A DNA stretch of 64,000 nucleotides from an uncultured Clostridia bacterium (GCA_934167755.1 CAKPLT010000005.1:27635-91634), one strand, 5' to 3'. Shown: positions 8,058 to 17,429, counted from the first letter of the stretch. The notes: generated by a model not told the origin, from the sequence alone. Program-made: numbers and translations.

Positions 8058-9827
8058 TTATTCAACTATATTACAAACTTCCCCATGTCTTTCATAATAA
8101 TCTTTAATTTTTTCAACAAAAGTTGTAACATCCTTATAGTATTCCTCATTATAGCTTACAACATAGCCTAAATGATCATCAAATGAAAGCACTTTATTAT
8201 CTTTATCATAACTTATTTCATATTTTTCTGTTTTTCCTCTAAATATTTCACTTTCACACTCTAATATCATCTTCTTAGGCTCATAAGATTCAATAACATT
8301 AAAATCTGCAATATTATTACTTTGTTTTGGAATATCAACACTAAAAGCATTTGCAATTATTTTATCTCTGCTTCCCCACATTAAAGCAAATTCTACATCA
8401 CTAATGTCATCAAACATATCATCTAACTTCCACACATTAGCACCTGCTGCTCTCCAGACTTTCTTTGAAAAAACTATTTTATTTTCTGTACCATCTACTC
8501 CTGCCTTCTCTGTTCTTGTAGGATAAATATAGTTCATCTCTTTCATTTTTTTCCTAATAATTATCTCAGATTCATTTCCAAGTAATCCTTCTGTTTTATA
8601 ATAAAATGTAATATCATTTTCATTTATTTCAGTTTTCTCGATTTCAAATGTTCCTCCAAGACTGCTTTGTGCTGAATATCTATTTTCTCCTTCAATTAAT
8701 GGATACCATTTTACTTTTTTATATTCATTTAATTCCTCATCTGTTCTCTCATTAAATATTGATGTTTCAATAGGAATTACTTGCACTCTTCCTATATTAT
8801 TTTGATTACCTATTAAAATTATAAAATTTTCAACATTTTTTATTATATCATTATCTTTTGCATATCCATTACTACTTAAATTAAATTCTCCATTTTCATC
8901 TTTTATGTATAAATTCTTTCCAGCCCAAACACTATATTTAATAGTATATGGTATTTCTTCTCCGTTTTCATTTGTAACAATAAAACTATTGTATTTGTAT
9001 GCATCTCTATTTTTAAATTCTTTGTATGTTATATTTTCTGTTACCTTTTGTGCTATTATATATGTCTCAAATTTTGTATTACCTACACCATTTATTACAA
9101 TTTTGTCATTTGAACCTATATTTTGTTCTTGAATATCAAACTTATTTTTTATTTTGTTTTTTAATTTCATTTCTACATTAATAACTTTGCCTAATTTGAT
9201 ATTTTTATCATTTACAGAAAAACTATCTAAATCTATTTCGATGTTAAGATTTTCTTCATTAAAATTCATTCTATTTATAATTTGAGTACATACAAATTCT
9301 TTATCTGAAATCTTTGTTACATTCGATGCTATATTTGTTATTTTTGTCGAATTTACAAAAACATTAGCAAAAATCCATAATCTATATCCATCTGAATCCC
9401 AATACTCAACCTCACCACATTCATTTATTGCTATATCATTTAATTCTACTTTATATTCTGTAATTATATAAGATTCATCACCTGCCATTGAATTTAAAGT
9501 AATTTTAGTATACTCATTCTCTATGCTTTCATTCATTTCTACTATACTTTCAGCATAATTCTCATTTAGTTTCATTAATCCAAGTCTGTTAAAATCAATT
9601 TTTTTCGTTGTCGTAGCATATACAGTTACAGTACTTGCACCTATCAAAATAGCCATAATAATTTTCTTTATATATTTAAAAAATCTATGTCTAGTCTTAT
9701 TTTGTTTTTTAGAAATTTCAGTTTTTTGTAATGTTTCTATTGTCTCCATTACACTATTTTTGAAATTTTCTGTCAGTTCTATATCTTTTTTCATTATTTC
9801 TTGAATTTTCTTGTCAAAATCATTCAT
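8058..9827 (-). CDS. DUF4179-type membrane anti-sigma factor
   Basis: The protein is about 589 aa. A cytoplasmic N-terminal part (NDFDKKIQEIMKKDIELTENFKNSV) is followed by one membrane segment near residues 47-65 (IIMAILIGASTVTVYA) and a long extracytoplasmic region rich in beta strands. This layout matches DUF4179 proteins paired with ECF sigma factors in Clostridia, where the N-terminus is expected to hold the sigma factor and the outer domain to sense an envelope signal. It starts at ATG 9827, 1 bp after the sigma gene's stop codon; a longer start at 9842 would put the GGAGGTG site inside the coding region. The signal is unknown. Confidence 0.8.
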   Translation of the reverse strand: MNDFDKKIQEIMKKDIELTENFKNSVMETIETLQKTEISKKQNKTRHRFFKYIKKIIMAILIGASTVTVYATTTKKIDFNRLGLMKLNENYAESIVEMNESIENEYTKITLNSMAGDESYIITEYKVELNDIAINECGEVEYWDSDGYRLWIFANVFVNSTKITNIASNVTKISDKEFVCTQIINRMNFNEENLNIEIDLDSFSVNDKNIKLGKVINVEMKLKNKIKNKFDIQEQNIGSNDKIVINGVGNTKFETYIIAQKVTENITYKEFKNRDAYKYNSFIVTNENGEEIPYTIKYSVWAGKNLYIKDENGEFNLSSNGYAKDNDIIKNVENFIILIGNQNNIGRVQVIPIETSIFNERTDEELNEYKKVKWYPLIEGENRYSAQSSLGGTFEIEKTEINENDITFYYKTEGLLGNESEIIIRKKMKEMNYIYPTRTEKAGVDGTENKIVFSKKVWRAAGANVWKLDDMFDDISDVEFALMWGSRDKIIANAFSVDIPKQSNNIADFNVIESYEPKKMILECESEIFRGKTEKYEISYDKDNKVLSFDDHLGYVVSYNEEYYKDVTTFVEKIKDYYERHGEVCNIVE

Positions 9828-9828
9828 T

Positions 9829-10347
9829 CTACACACCTCCATTCATAGATTTTTTTAACTTATTTTTTGCTCTTGACAGTCTTGTCCTTATTGTTGCCTC
9901 TGGTTCTTTTAATATTTTTGATATTTCTTTTGTAGAAAAATCCTCTAAATAATATAATGTTATTACTATTCTTTCTGTATAATTTAGGTTATTTATTAGA
10001 ATATAAAAGTCCAAGTCATCTATTTTATTCTTTAATTCACTTATTGCCTCTATTTTTATTTTGTTTTCATCATATTCCTCAAAATTATTCTTTTTATTTT
10101 TGTTATATATATTATTACATTCATTTATTAAAATTTTAATAATCCATGTTTTGAAAAACTTACTATTTTTTAATTTTCTAATTGAAGAATATGACTTTAT
10201 AATTGTTTCTTGTACAGCTTCTTTTATATCTTCTTCATTATTTAATCTTGTTCTTGCAATTTTATATAATTCATTTTCCATATTTATTATCAAATCCGAA
10301 AATGCTTGATTATCACCTTTTTTGCTTTTTTCTACTAGCTCCTCCAT
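9829..10347 (-). CDS. ECF-type RNA polymerase sigma factor
   Basis: The protein is 172 aa, the usual size for group IV sigma factors. Region 2 includes the AVQETIIKSYSSI segment and KNSKFFKTWIIKI. Region 4 carries ERIVITLYYLEDFSTKEISKIL and the helix-turn-helix PEATIRTRLSRAKNKLKK. The anti-sigma gene follows by 1 bp, so the two are translationally coupled. Such pairs usually switch on their own operon in response to envelope stress. Its upstream region contains a palindromic repeat (10385-10445). Confidence 0.93.
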   Translation of the reverse strand: MEELVEKSKKGDNQAFSDLIINMENELYKIARTRLNNEEDIKEAVQETIIKSYSSIRKLKNSKFFKTWIIKILINECNNIYNKNKKNNFEEYDENKIKIEAISELKNKIDDLDFYILINNLNYTERIVITLYYLEDFSTKEISKILKEPEATIRTRLSRAKNKLKKSMNGGV

Positions 10348-10384
10348 TTTAATTTCATTCCTTTCTCAAGGCACAAACTAGCTT

Positions 10385-10445
10385 GAAAAAGAATTAAATT
10401 TTAGCAATGAAATTTGACATAGCCAAAATTGTAATTATTTTTCAA
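10385..10445. repeat. Palindromic repeat R, copy 1
   Basis: This 61-bp palindrome has arms of the type AAGAATTAAATTTT and AAAATTGTAATTATTT around a loop containing CAATGAAATTTGA. Its reverse complement is about 85% identical to 24474-24536, including the loop. It lies about 40 bp upstream of the ECF sigma gene. Confidence 0.7.
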
Positions 10446-10541
10446 TCCTGTTCCTCTATATAACTCTTATATCTATTAGATTATACTATATTATATTTTG
10501 GTTTCAAATTTATTATTTTTTTTATTTTTGGGCATAAAATT

Positions 10542-10589
10542 ATAGTATACAACATTTATTGACAATCTTTAATAAATGCTGTATACTAT
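10542..10589. repeat. Strong inverted repeat (hairpin)
   Basis: The arms ATAGTATACAACATTTATT and AATAAATGCTGTATACTAT pair at 18 of 19 positions around a 10-nt loop. There is no T-run directly next to it. It may be an operator, a processed RNA structure or a remnant palindromic repeat. Confidence 0.6.
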
Positions 10590-10631
10590 ATTTAACTTAT
10601 AAGTTATAGATTAAAAGATTATAAGATGTTT

Positions 10632-10661
10632 GATATGTGTTGGCTACACATATCTTTTTTT
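10632..10661 (+). terminator. Terminator-like hairpin, plus orientation
   Basis: GATATGTGT-TGGCT-ACACATATC is a perfect 9-bp stem followed by seven T. No plus-strand gene ends here, so its use is unclear; it may end an unrecognised short transcript. Confidence 0.5.
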
Positions 10662-10693
10662 GTCTAATAAGGAAAGTAGAATTTCCTATTATA

Positions 10694-10723
10694 TAAAAAA
10701 AGAAGTGGTTGGCTAGACCACTC
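10694..10723 (-). terminator. Terminator of the PadR/HAAS-SEDS operon
   Basis: On the minus strand, AGTGGT-CTAGCCA-ACCACT is followed by TCTTTTTTT. It lies 10 bp after the stop codon of the membrane protein gene. Confidence 0.7.
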
Positions 10724-10733
10724 CAGACTAGAT

Positions 10734-12023
10734 TTACCTAATTTTTGATTCATTTAATTTTCTGGTCTCCTCAAAATTTATATCTTTTCTTCTATACACT
10801 GATAAAATAACAGCAAAAGTGAAGCAATTTATCCAAAAGTACAAACTTCCTTCTGCTACAAAAGGTAAATTAACATCTGATCTTATCCATAGTTTTAAAT
10901 TCATAAGAATATGTATAACAGATTGCATTATATAAGTAGTTCCTAGTCCAATAATTAAATATTTCCCATAGATATCATTGACCTTTTTAGAATTTTTAAC
11001 AATTCTTACACACATAAATATTATTACCACAGCTAAAATAGTAGCTGGTATTACTCCAAATTTTCCAAGTATGTATAAAAATCTAAAATGACTAGAATCT
11101 GTTTCATTAAGTTCTTCTTGCTCATTAGTAGTACCAACACATTTCAAATTACTCAAAATTTTATTTTCATGTTCTTGTGTGTTTTTGTACCAATATCCAT
11201 TTGGAGCATAATTTTCTTCTGTCGTATCTCCATTAAAAATATATGCAATATGTATATTTGTCATTAGTAACATTACTATTACTGAAGTGATTAATGTTCC
11301 TCCATAAATTGCAATTACTTTTTTTAGTTTCTCTTTATTACCTTGCAGCATTTTTAAAGCAATAATTGTTAAATATGAGAATACTAATATTAAAGTATTT
11401 GTTATAGAATTAGATTGCATATATATCAATACACACGAAATAGTATAAAGGACTACTATATCCCAAAAGTCTTCTTTTTTGTAATCTGCTATATATCCTG
11501 CAAATGCAATAATGTATAGTGGAATACAAACATTCCATAATCTCATATTAACAAATTGTATTTTATCTATATCAAATCCAAAGTACCAATTAGTCCACTG
11601 GAAAATCAATATCATACTCGATATGAAATATATTAAATTAGCACATTTCTTTATTTTCCTATAATCAAAGAAATATATAATACTTCCACATATAAGCCCT
11701 ACAATTAAATATTTTACATTTATATAATTATTTGTACTATTTACTGATAAAATAATTCTAAAACTAAATAATATAATAATTAGTCCCATTAACATCCAAT
11801 CCATTTTTGGTCTATGTATTTTATTTAATCTTTTGCCAATTTTCTTAGCATCTCCCATTTGTTTAACAGCCATCTCTTCTGCTTCATTTTCTGAATATCC
11901 TTTGCATAAATAATCTTTTTTTGCTTCTTCTATATGGCTCTCTAGCTCTTCTGTAATAGTTTTATTTGCTGGCTTATATTTTATTTCTTTAGAAACTTTA
12001 TTTAAAAATTCTTTAGTATTCAA
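10734..12023 (-). CDS. HAAS/permease-prefix domain fused to an FtsW/RodA (SEDS)-like membrane protein
   Basis: The protein is about 429 aa. Residues 1-75 form a HAAS-type signalling domain ending with the typical AVKQMGDAKKIGKRLNKIHRPKMDW. The rest carries about nine or ten membrane segments. The C-terminal part resembles SEDS glycosyltransferases: an NETDSSHFRFLYILGKFG segment (compare the HTDFIFA region with its conserved Asp) and LPFVAEGSLYFWIN near the end (compare LPFVSYGGSS). It follows a PadR gene with a short overlap; HAAS domains are typically regulated with PadR partners. TTG 12023 (GGAGGTG, 6-nt spacing) is preferred to ATG 12038, which overlaps the ribosome site. Enzyme activity is not certain. 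Confidence 0.7.
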   Translation of the reverse strand: MNTKEFLNKVSKEIKYKPANKTITEELESHIEEAKKDYLCKGYSENEAEEMAVKQMGDAKKIGKRLNKIHRPKMDWMLMGLIIILFSFRIILSVNSTNNYINVKYLIVGLICGSIIYFFDYRKIKKCANLIYFISSMILIFQWTNWYFGFDIDKIQFVNMRLWNVCIPLYIIAFAGYIADYKKEDFWDIVVLYTISCVLIYMQSNSITNTLILVFSYLTIIALKMLQGNKEKLKKVIAIYGGTLITSVIVMLLMTNIHIAYIFNGDTTEENYAPNGYWYKNTQEHENKILSNLKCVGTTNEQEELNETDSSHFRFLYILGKFGVIPATILAVVIIFMCVRIVKNSKKVNDIYGKYLIIGLGTTYIMQSVIHILMNLKLWIRSDVNLPFVAEGSLYFWINCFTFAVILSVYRRKDINFEETRKLNESKIR

Positions 12024-12351
12024 ATAAAACACCTCCAATAACCTTATTTACATTTGTACTAAATAATTGCCATTCTTCTTTTTTAGATTTTAAGTGTTTT
12101 TTGCCATCTTCTGTAATTGCATAATATTTTCTTTTTTTGCCAGCTACTTCATCCCAATATGATTTTATCAATCCTTTTTCTTCTAATTTGTGAAGTATTG
12201 GATATAATGTGCCTTCTTGAAATTCAAATACATTTTCTGATTTTGCTTTAATTTTCTTTATCATCTCATATCCATACATATTTTCATTTTCTAAAACACT
12301 TAATACAAGTAAATTTGTACTTCCTTTTAATAATTCCCTGTCAACTTTCAT
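12013..12351 (-). CDS. PadR-family transcriptional regulator
   Basis: The protein is 112 aa, of the short PadR type. A winged helix-turn-helix is visible from LVLSVLENENMYGYEMIKKI through EGTLYPILHKLEEKGLI and a wing at KKRKYYAITEDGKKHL. PadR proteins usually repress their own operon, here together with the HAAS-SEDS gene. ATG 12351 fits the GGAGTG site; the GTG at 12360 lies inside that site. A clean promoter lies upstream with dyad-like ATGTATG/TGCAT sequence between the -10 box and the gene. Confidence 0.92.
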   Translation of the reverse strand: MKVDRELLKGSTNLLVLSVLENENMYGYEMIKKIKAKSENVFEFQEGTLYPILHKLEEKGLIKSYWDEVAGKKRKYYAITEDGKKHLKSKKEEWQLFSTNVNKVIGGVLFEY

Positions 12352-12404
12352 TACAATCACTCCTTCATAATTTTATGCATCGTATTGCTATGTATGTTGT
12401 ATGC

Positions 12405-12433
12405 ATTGTATAACAAGGTATGCTTTTTGTCAA
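12405..12433 (-). promoter_or_regulatory. Sigma-A promoter of the PadR operon with candidate operator
   Basis: TTGACA (12428-12433) and TACAAT (12405-12410) are separated by 17 bp on the minus strand. Overlapping and downstream (about 12377-12415) are TGCAT/ATGTATG/TGCAT repeats that could be the PadR autoregulation site. Confidence 0.65.
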
Positions 12434-12451
12434 TATATTTTTGAAATTTTA

Positions 12452-12506
12452 AAAGAAGGTCCTAAATATAAACCTTTTATTAGGTTTATATTTTAAGATC
12501 TTCTTT
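12452..12506. repeat. AAAGAAGG-armed palindrome, core-less copy (H)
   Basis: The left arm AAAGAAGGTCCTAAATATAA (continuing ACCT) pairs with the right arm AGGTTTATATTTTAAGATCT (continuing TCTTT) around a 7-nt loop. The arm start and the ATATAAA block match the arms of the larger elements at 15290-15437 and 36718-36907. It lies 3' of the ABC fusion gene and upstream of the PadR promoter and may also terminate transcription. Confidence 0.65.
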
Positions 12507-12585
12507 ATAAAATTTTTCTATTTTTTCACATTTTTTGGAGATTTATTAATGATTTTTTCACAAAAATTGGAGATTATTTAAAAAT

Positions 12586-15198
12586 CTATTCAGTTCTTAA
12601 TGCTTCAACTGGATCACGTTTAGCAGCAAACTTAGCAGGAATCAAGCCAGCAATCATAGTCAATCCAACACTAATTGCAACTAATATAATTCCACCAGCC
12701 ACTGGAAGTTTAGCAATACCAGAAATATTAACTAAATGTTCAATCACAATATTAATTGGAATATCTATTAATAAAGTCACACCAATACCAATTAAACCAG
12801 CAACCAAACCAACAAGCAATGTTTCTGCATTAAACACCCTTGAAACATCTTTCTTAGAAGCGCCTATACTACGCAAAATACCAATCTCTTTAGTTCTTTC
12901 AAGTACTGATATATATGTTATAATACCTATCATTATTGAAGAAACAACAAGTGATATTCCAACAAAAGCAATTAATACATAACTAATTACATTAATTATA
13001 GTTGAAACAGAACTCATCATAATTCCAATGAAATCTGTATAATTAATAACATTTTCTTCTTTACATTGTTCTGTTTGTTTATTATTATAATCTGTTATAA
13101 TATCTGCAATCTTATCTTTTGATTCAAAATCTTTAGGATATAAATTAATTGTTGATGGATTATCCAAATCTACAACTCCCAATTTGCTTAAATTATTATC
13201 ATAAGTTGCTGATGCATTATTAGAGTATGTTTGCATTAATTGAGCAAGTTCTGCTTCTGAAAGTGTTGCCATATAAGCTTTTTGTTCATCAGATAATTGT
13301 GTATAATCAAATGTTGCATTTGTATTTTCAGGAAATTTTATGCCTGTAAATACATTTATCTCTGGATTAGTTTTTTGCTCTTCAACAATTTCTGCTTCAT
13401 TAACTTTGTTTATAACATATTCTTTTAATTCTTTATTATATCCTATTAGTCCTGCTGAAGATGAAGCAACAGTATTCTCATTTGGTTTAATAATTCCTAC
13501 AATTTGAATTTCTTCTGCACTGTTTACAATTTGTTTCATATATTCTTTATCATTTGTCATGTCTTGCCATACATTTCCAACTTTTTTAAAATAGTCTGTA
13601 TTTAATAATACTTTAAATTTATAATTTAAAAGTTCATCATAGGAATAACTTTTTTTCTCATCATTTGTTTTTATTTCTTCTCCATTTTTCAATTTCTCCA
13701 TTGCATTTCCAAGTTCTGAAACATCTTTTACTCCTAATGAATATAAAGTATAATCACTTACTTCGTTATTCTTATCTGCTATTAATACAACTTCATTATA
13801 TTTTTCTGGCATTTTTCCCGCTAATACATCATATTGTGAATTTATTAAATCTTTATTATCAAGCATTTCTGTCCACACATCAGTTTCTGCCATTGCAATA
13901 CCACTATTGGAAGACATTATTGAACTTGATTGTTCTTGTGCTTTTACCATATCTCCAAATCCTATTTTTTCTAATACTGAACTTGGATTTACTTTATATG
14001 CACTTCCATCTTCTTTTTCTTTGTAAATATTTAAATCTAAATTATATCCATATTGAATTGCATTTATATAATTTTTAATGTCACTGTCACCATTTTCAAT
14101 AAACTCTTTAAATTCTTTTAAATTATTAGTTTGAACCTTACTTGATAAAGTTTCTAACATATCTCCCATAATTGCTCTTGAATATATTTTGTCATTATCA
14201 TGTTCTTCTCCATTATCTTTTCCCATCATTGCTTCCATCATACTTGACATATCAATAGATGATTCTTGAATTGTTATCGGATATGATGATAATGTATCTT
14301 CTTCTACTTTATTTATATATGATTGCATTCCATTTGATAATGAAAGAATTAATGCAATTCCTATTATTCCTATTGAACCAGCAAATGATGTTAAAAATGT
14401 TCTTCCTTTTTTAGTCATTAAATTATTTAAACTTAGATGTACTGCTGTTGCAAATTTCATTGATGCTTTTCCTGATTTTTCCTTTTTAGTTCTTGCTCTG
14501 TCTAAATCTTTCTTTGTTGCAGTATATGGATTTGAATCATCTGTAACTTTTCCATCTAATAATTTAATTATTCTTGATGAATATTTTTCTGCTAATTCTG
14601 GGTTGTGTGTTACCATTATTATTAACCTGTCTTTTGAAATATCCTTTAATATTTCCATTACTTGTTCACTTGTCTTAGAATCTAACGCTCCTGTTGGCTC
14701 ATCTGCAAGTAAAATATCTGGGTCATTTACCAATGCTCTTGCAATAGCAACTCTTTGCATTTGTCCACCTGACATTTGGTTTGGCTTTTTATTTATTTGG
14801 TCACCTAATCCAACTTTTGTTAGTGCCTCTATTGCCCTCTTTTTTCTTTCTTCTTTCCCTACTCCTGATATTGTAAGTGCTAGTTCAACATTAGCTAATA
14901 CTGTTTGATGTGGTATTAAATTGTAACTTTGAAATACAAATCCTACTGAATGATTTCTGTATGTATCCCAATCTTTGTCTTTAAATTGCTTAGTTGATTT
15001 TCCATTAATTACTAAATCTCCTGATGTATATCTATCAAGTCCCCCTATTATATTTAACATTGTGGTTTTTCCACATCCACTTTGCCCTAATATTGAAACA
15101 AATTCACTTTCTCTAAATTCTAGGTCTATTCCTTTTAAGGCTTTTACTTCATTATCTCCTGAAAGATAATTTTTGGTTATTCCTTTTAATTGTAACAT
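12586..15198 (-). CDS. ABC transporter, MacB-type ATPase fused to FtsX-like permease
   Basis: The protein is about 870 aa. Residues 1-225 form the ATPase: Walker A GQSGCGKTT, Q-loop VFQSYNL, signature MSGGQMQRVAIARAL, Walker B ILLADEPTG, switch His in MVTHN. A membrane segment follows near residue 275 (FAGSIGIIGIALILSLSNGMQ). A large extracytoplasmic domain of about 430 residues comes next, then a C-terminal FtsX domain with three membrane segments ending VEALRTE. Such type VII systems act as mechanotransmitters or export peptides and antibiotics rather than import. No fusion partner or peptide gene is adjacent. Start 15198 fits the AAAGGA site with 8-nt spacing. Confidence 0.9.
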   Translation of the reverse strand: MLQLKGITKNYLSGDNEVKALKGIDLEFRESEFVSILGQSGCGKTTMLNIIGGLDRYTSGDLVINGKSTKQFKDKDWDTYRNHSVGFVFQSYNLIPHQTVLANVELALTISGVGKEERKKRAIEALTKVGLGDQINKKPNQMSGGQMQRVAIARALVNDPDILLADEPTGALDSKTSEQVMEILKDISKDRLIIMVTHNPELAEKYSSRIIKLLDGKVTDDSNPYTATKKDLDRARTKKEKSGKASMKFATAVHLSLNNLMTKKGRTFLTSFAGSIGIIGIALILSLSNGMQSYINKVEEDTLSSYPITIQESSIDMSSMMEAMMGKDNGEEHDNDKIYSRAIMGDMLETLSSKVQTNNLKEFKEFIENGDSDIKNYINAIQYGYNLDLNIYKEKEDGSAYKVNPSSVLEKIGFGDMVKAQEQSSSIMSSNSGIAMAETDVWTEMLDNKDLINSQYDVLAGKMPEKYNEVVLIADKNNEVSDYTLYSLGVKDVSELGNAMEKLKNGEEIKTNDEKKSYSYDELLNYKFKVLLNTDYFKKVGNVWQDMTNDKEYMKQIVNSAEEIQIVGIIKPNENTVASSSAGLIGYNKELKEYVINKVNEAEIVEEQKTNPEINVFTGIKFPENTNATFDYTQLSDEQKAYMATLSEAELAQLMQTYSNNASATYDNNLSKLGVVDLDNPSTINLYPKDFESKDKIADIITDYNNKQTEQCKEENVINYTDFIGIMMSSVSTIINVISYVLIAFVGISLVVSSIMIGIITYISVLERTKEIGILRSIGASKKDVSRVFNAETLLVGLVAGLIGIGVTLLIDIPINIVIEHLVNISGIAKLPVAGGIILVAISVGLTMIAGLIPAKFAAKRDPVEALRTE

Positions 15199-15289
15199 TT
15201 TCACTTTCCTTTCTATTTCAAATATTATTATCTTACTATGTAATTGTGAATTTTATGTGAAAAATTTCAATTAAATAAATTTTGTATCT

Positions 15290-15437
15290 AAAGAAGGGAT
15301 TATATATAAATATTTGATAAACCGCGCCAGCGACCAAATGAGCAAAGCGAATGCGATATGGAGCAATCTACAAATTTTTATAATCTGTCGGTTGCGACAG
15401 TAAGGTTTTCAAAATATTTATATATAATCCCTTCTTT
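15290..15437. repeat. Palindromic element E1 (perfect 26-bp arms, GC-richer core)
   Basis: Perfect inverted arms of 26 bp (15290-15315 and 15412-15437, starting AAAGAAGGGATTATATATAA) enclose a core of about 96 bp. The core contains AAACC/GGTTT, the hairpin CTGTCG-GTTG-CGACAG and a segment GCGAATGCGATATGGAGCAA resembling one in the element at 36.7 kb. The core is richer in G and C than its surroundings. It starts 8 bp after the thrS stop codon, so it may also act as a terminator. Confidence 0.75.
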
Positions 15438-15445
15438 AAGTTAAA

Positions 15446-17389
15446 CTATTTTATTACTTTTTCATCAATTTCTTTTTTTACTTTTTCAGTAAATTCCTCA
15501 AATTTCATTTGTCCAATATCTCCATCTTTTCTAGAGCGAACTGCAACAAGATTTCCTTCTTGTTCTTTTGCTCCAAGTACTAGCATATATGGAACTTTTT
15601 CAAGTTGAGCTTTTCTAATTTTATATCCTATCTTTTCGTTAGATTCATCTAATTCAACTCTAACTTTATGTTTTTTCAATTCAGTTTCAACTTGTTTTGC
15701 ATATTCAACTTGATTATCTGTAATAGATAATATTTTTACTTGTACAGGTGATAGCCATACAGGGAATAATCCTTTTGTTTCTTCAATTAAGAATGATATA
15801 AACCTATCAGAAGAACCAAGAATAGCTCTGTGGATTACTACTGGTCTATGTTCTTTGTTGTCTTCACCTATAAAGTTTAAATCAAATCTTTCTGGTAATG
15901 CAAAATCTAATTGACAAGTTGGAATTGTTATATCATGATTTAATGCCGTTTTTATTTGAATATCTATTTTGGGTCCATAAAATGCTGCTTCTCCTTCTGC
16001 CTCGTAAAAATCAATATTCATATCTTTTAATATTGCTCTTAATTGTGCTTCAGCTGTTTCCCACATTTCATCATTATCTATATATTTTTCTTTATTGTTT
16101 TTATCTCTTAATGATAATCTGTATTTAAATGAATCAGCAGAAAATCCGAAGTCTTTTTGATATACTTCTTTAATTAATTTCAATACATTTCCTACTTCTT
16201 CTTTTATTTGGTCTGGTCTAACAAATAAATGTGCATCATTTTGACACATTTGTCTTACTCTTTCTAGTCCACAAACAGCTCCACTATTTTCATATCTAAA
16301 GTCATTTGCAAGTTCACCAATTCTAATTGGTAAATCTCTATAAGAACGAGTTTTGCTCTTATATATTAACATATGGTGTGGACAGTTCATTGGTCTTAAT
16401 ACCATTTCTTCATTATCCATTTTCATAGCTGGAAACATATCATCTTTGTAATGATCCCAATGTCCACTTGTCTTATATAATTCTACATTTGCAAGGCATG
16501 GTGTATATACATGATCATATCCTAATTCAATTTCTTTGTCTTGAATATATCTTTCTAATGTTCTTCTTATTGTAGCTCCATGTGGTAAATACATTGGAAG
16601 TCCAGAACCTACTAATTCATGTGTCATAAATAATTCAAGTTCTTTTCCTATTTTTCTATGATCTCTTTCTTTAGCTTCTTCTAATAGTTTTAAATATTCT
16701 TCTAATTGACTTGCTTTTGGATATGAAATACCATAAATTCTTTGAAGCATTTTATTTTTTTCATCACCTCTCCAATAAGCACCTGATGTAGATAATAGTT
16801 TTACTGCTTTTACTTTTCCTGTACTCATTAAGTGAGGTCCTGCACATAAATCAACATATTCTCCTTGTTTATAGAATGAAATTACTTCTCCTTCTGGTAA
16901 ATCTTCTATAAGTTCTACTTTATATCCTTCATTTGCTTCTTTCATTAATTTAATAGCTTCATTTCTTGGAAGTTCAAATCTTTCAATTGCTAAGTCTTCT
17001 TTTATTATTTTCTTCATTTCTTGTTCGATTTTTTCAAAGTCTTCTTCTGAAAATCTATGTTCTGTGTCAAAATCATAATAAAATCCATTTGCTATTGCTG
17101 GTCCTATTGCTAATTGTACATTAGGAAATAATCTTTTTATAGATTGTGCCATTATATGTGCTGTTGTATGCCAATATGCTTTCTTTCCTTCTTCACTATT
17201 TTCAAATGTACATATGTTTAATGAACAATCTTCTTTTAATTCATATCTTAAGTCTTCAACTTTTTCATTAACTTCACCACAAGTTGCCATTCTTGCTAAT
17301 CCTTCACTTATTTGTTTAGCTACTTCTAATATTGTTTTTCCTTTTTCTACTTCTAAAACTTTTCCATCTTTTAATGTTACTTTTATCAT
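15446..17389 (-). CDS. thrS: Threonyl-tRNA synthetase
   Basis: This 647-aa class II synthetase attaches threonine to tRNA-Thr. Domains in order: TGS (1-60), the editing domain with WHTTAHIMAQ and the VDLCAGPHL cysteine-histidine region, the catalytic core with MNCPHHMLIYKS, RELANDFRYE-type motif 2 (RIGELANDFRYENSG) and motif 3 (HRAILGSSDRFISFL), and the anticodon-binding domain from about 545. It is controlled by the T-box leader at 17568-17770. The 3' end runs into palindromic element E1. Confidence 0.98.
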   Translation of the reverse strand: MIKVTLKDGKVLEVEKGKTILEVAKQISEGLARMATCGEVNEKVEDLRYELKEDCSLNICTFENSEEGKKAYWHTTAHIMAQSIKRLFPNVQLAIGPAIANGFYYDFDTEHRFSEEDFEKIEQEMKKIIKEDLAIERFELPRNEAIKLMKEANEGYKVELIEDLPEGEVISFYKQGEYVDLCAGPHLMSTGKVKAVKLLSTSGAYWRGDEKNKMLQRIYGISYPKASQLEEYLKLLEEAKERDHRKIGKELELFMTHELVGSGLPMYLPHGATIRRTLERYIQDKEIELGYDHVYTPCLANVELYKTSGHWDHYKDDMFPAMKMDNEEMVLRPMNCPHHMLIYKSKTRSYRDLPIRIGELANDFRYENSGAVCGLERVRQMCQNDAHLFVRPDQIKEEVGNVLKLIKEVYQKDFGFSADSFKYRLSLRDKNNKEKYIDNDEMWETAEAQLRAILKDMNIDFYEAEGEAAFYGPKIDIQIKTALNHDITIPTCQLDFALPERFDLNFIGEDNKEHRPVVIHRAILGSSDRFISFLIEETKGLFPVWLSPVQVKILSITDNQVEYAKQVETELKKHKVRVELDESNEKIGYKIRKAQLEKVPYMLVLGAKEQEGNLVAVRSRKDGDIGQMKFEEFTEKVKKEIDEKVIK

Positions 17390-17429
17390 TTTAAATTCCT
17401 CCCTTATTTATAAGAATGTTTCCTATTAA

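Larger units (their letters stand above)
10348..10733. other. 386-bp intergenic region with four palindromes
   Basis: No gene is visible. In order the region holds: a palindromic repeat (10385-10445) shared with 24474-24536; a perfect-arm hairpin at 10542-10589 (ATAGTATACA...TGTATACTAT); a hairpin with a T-run at 10632-10661 whose loop is TGGCT; and a terminator at 10694-10723 whose loop is TGGCTAG. The upstream part must hold the promoter of the ECF sigma operon, but I cannot fix it. Confidence 0.6.
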
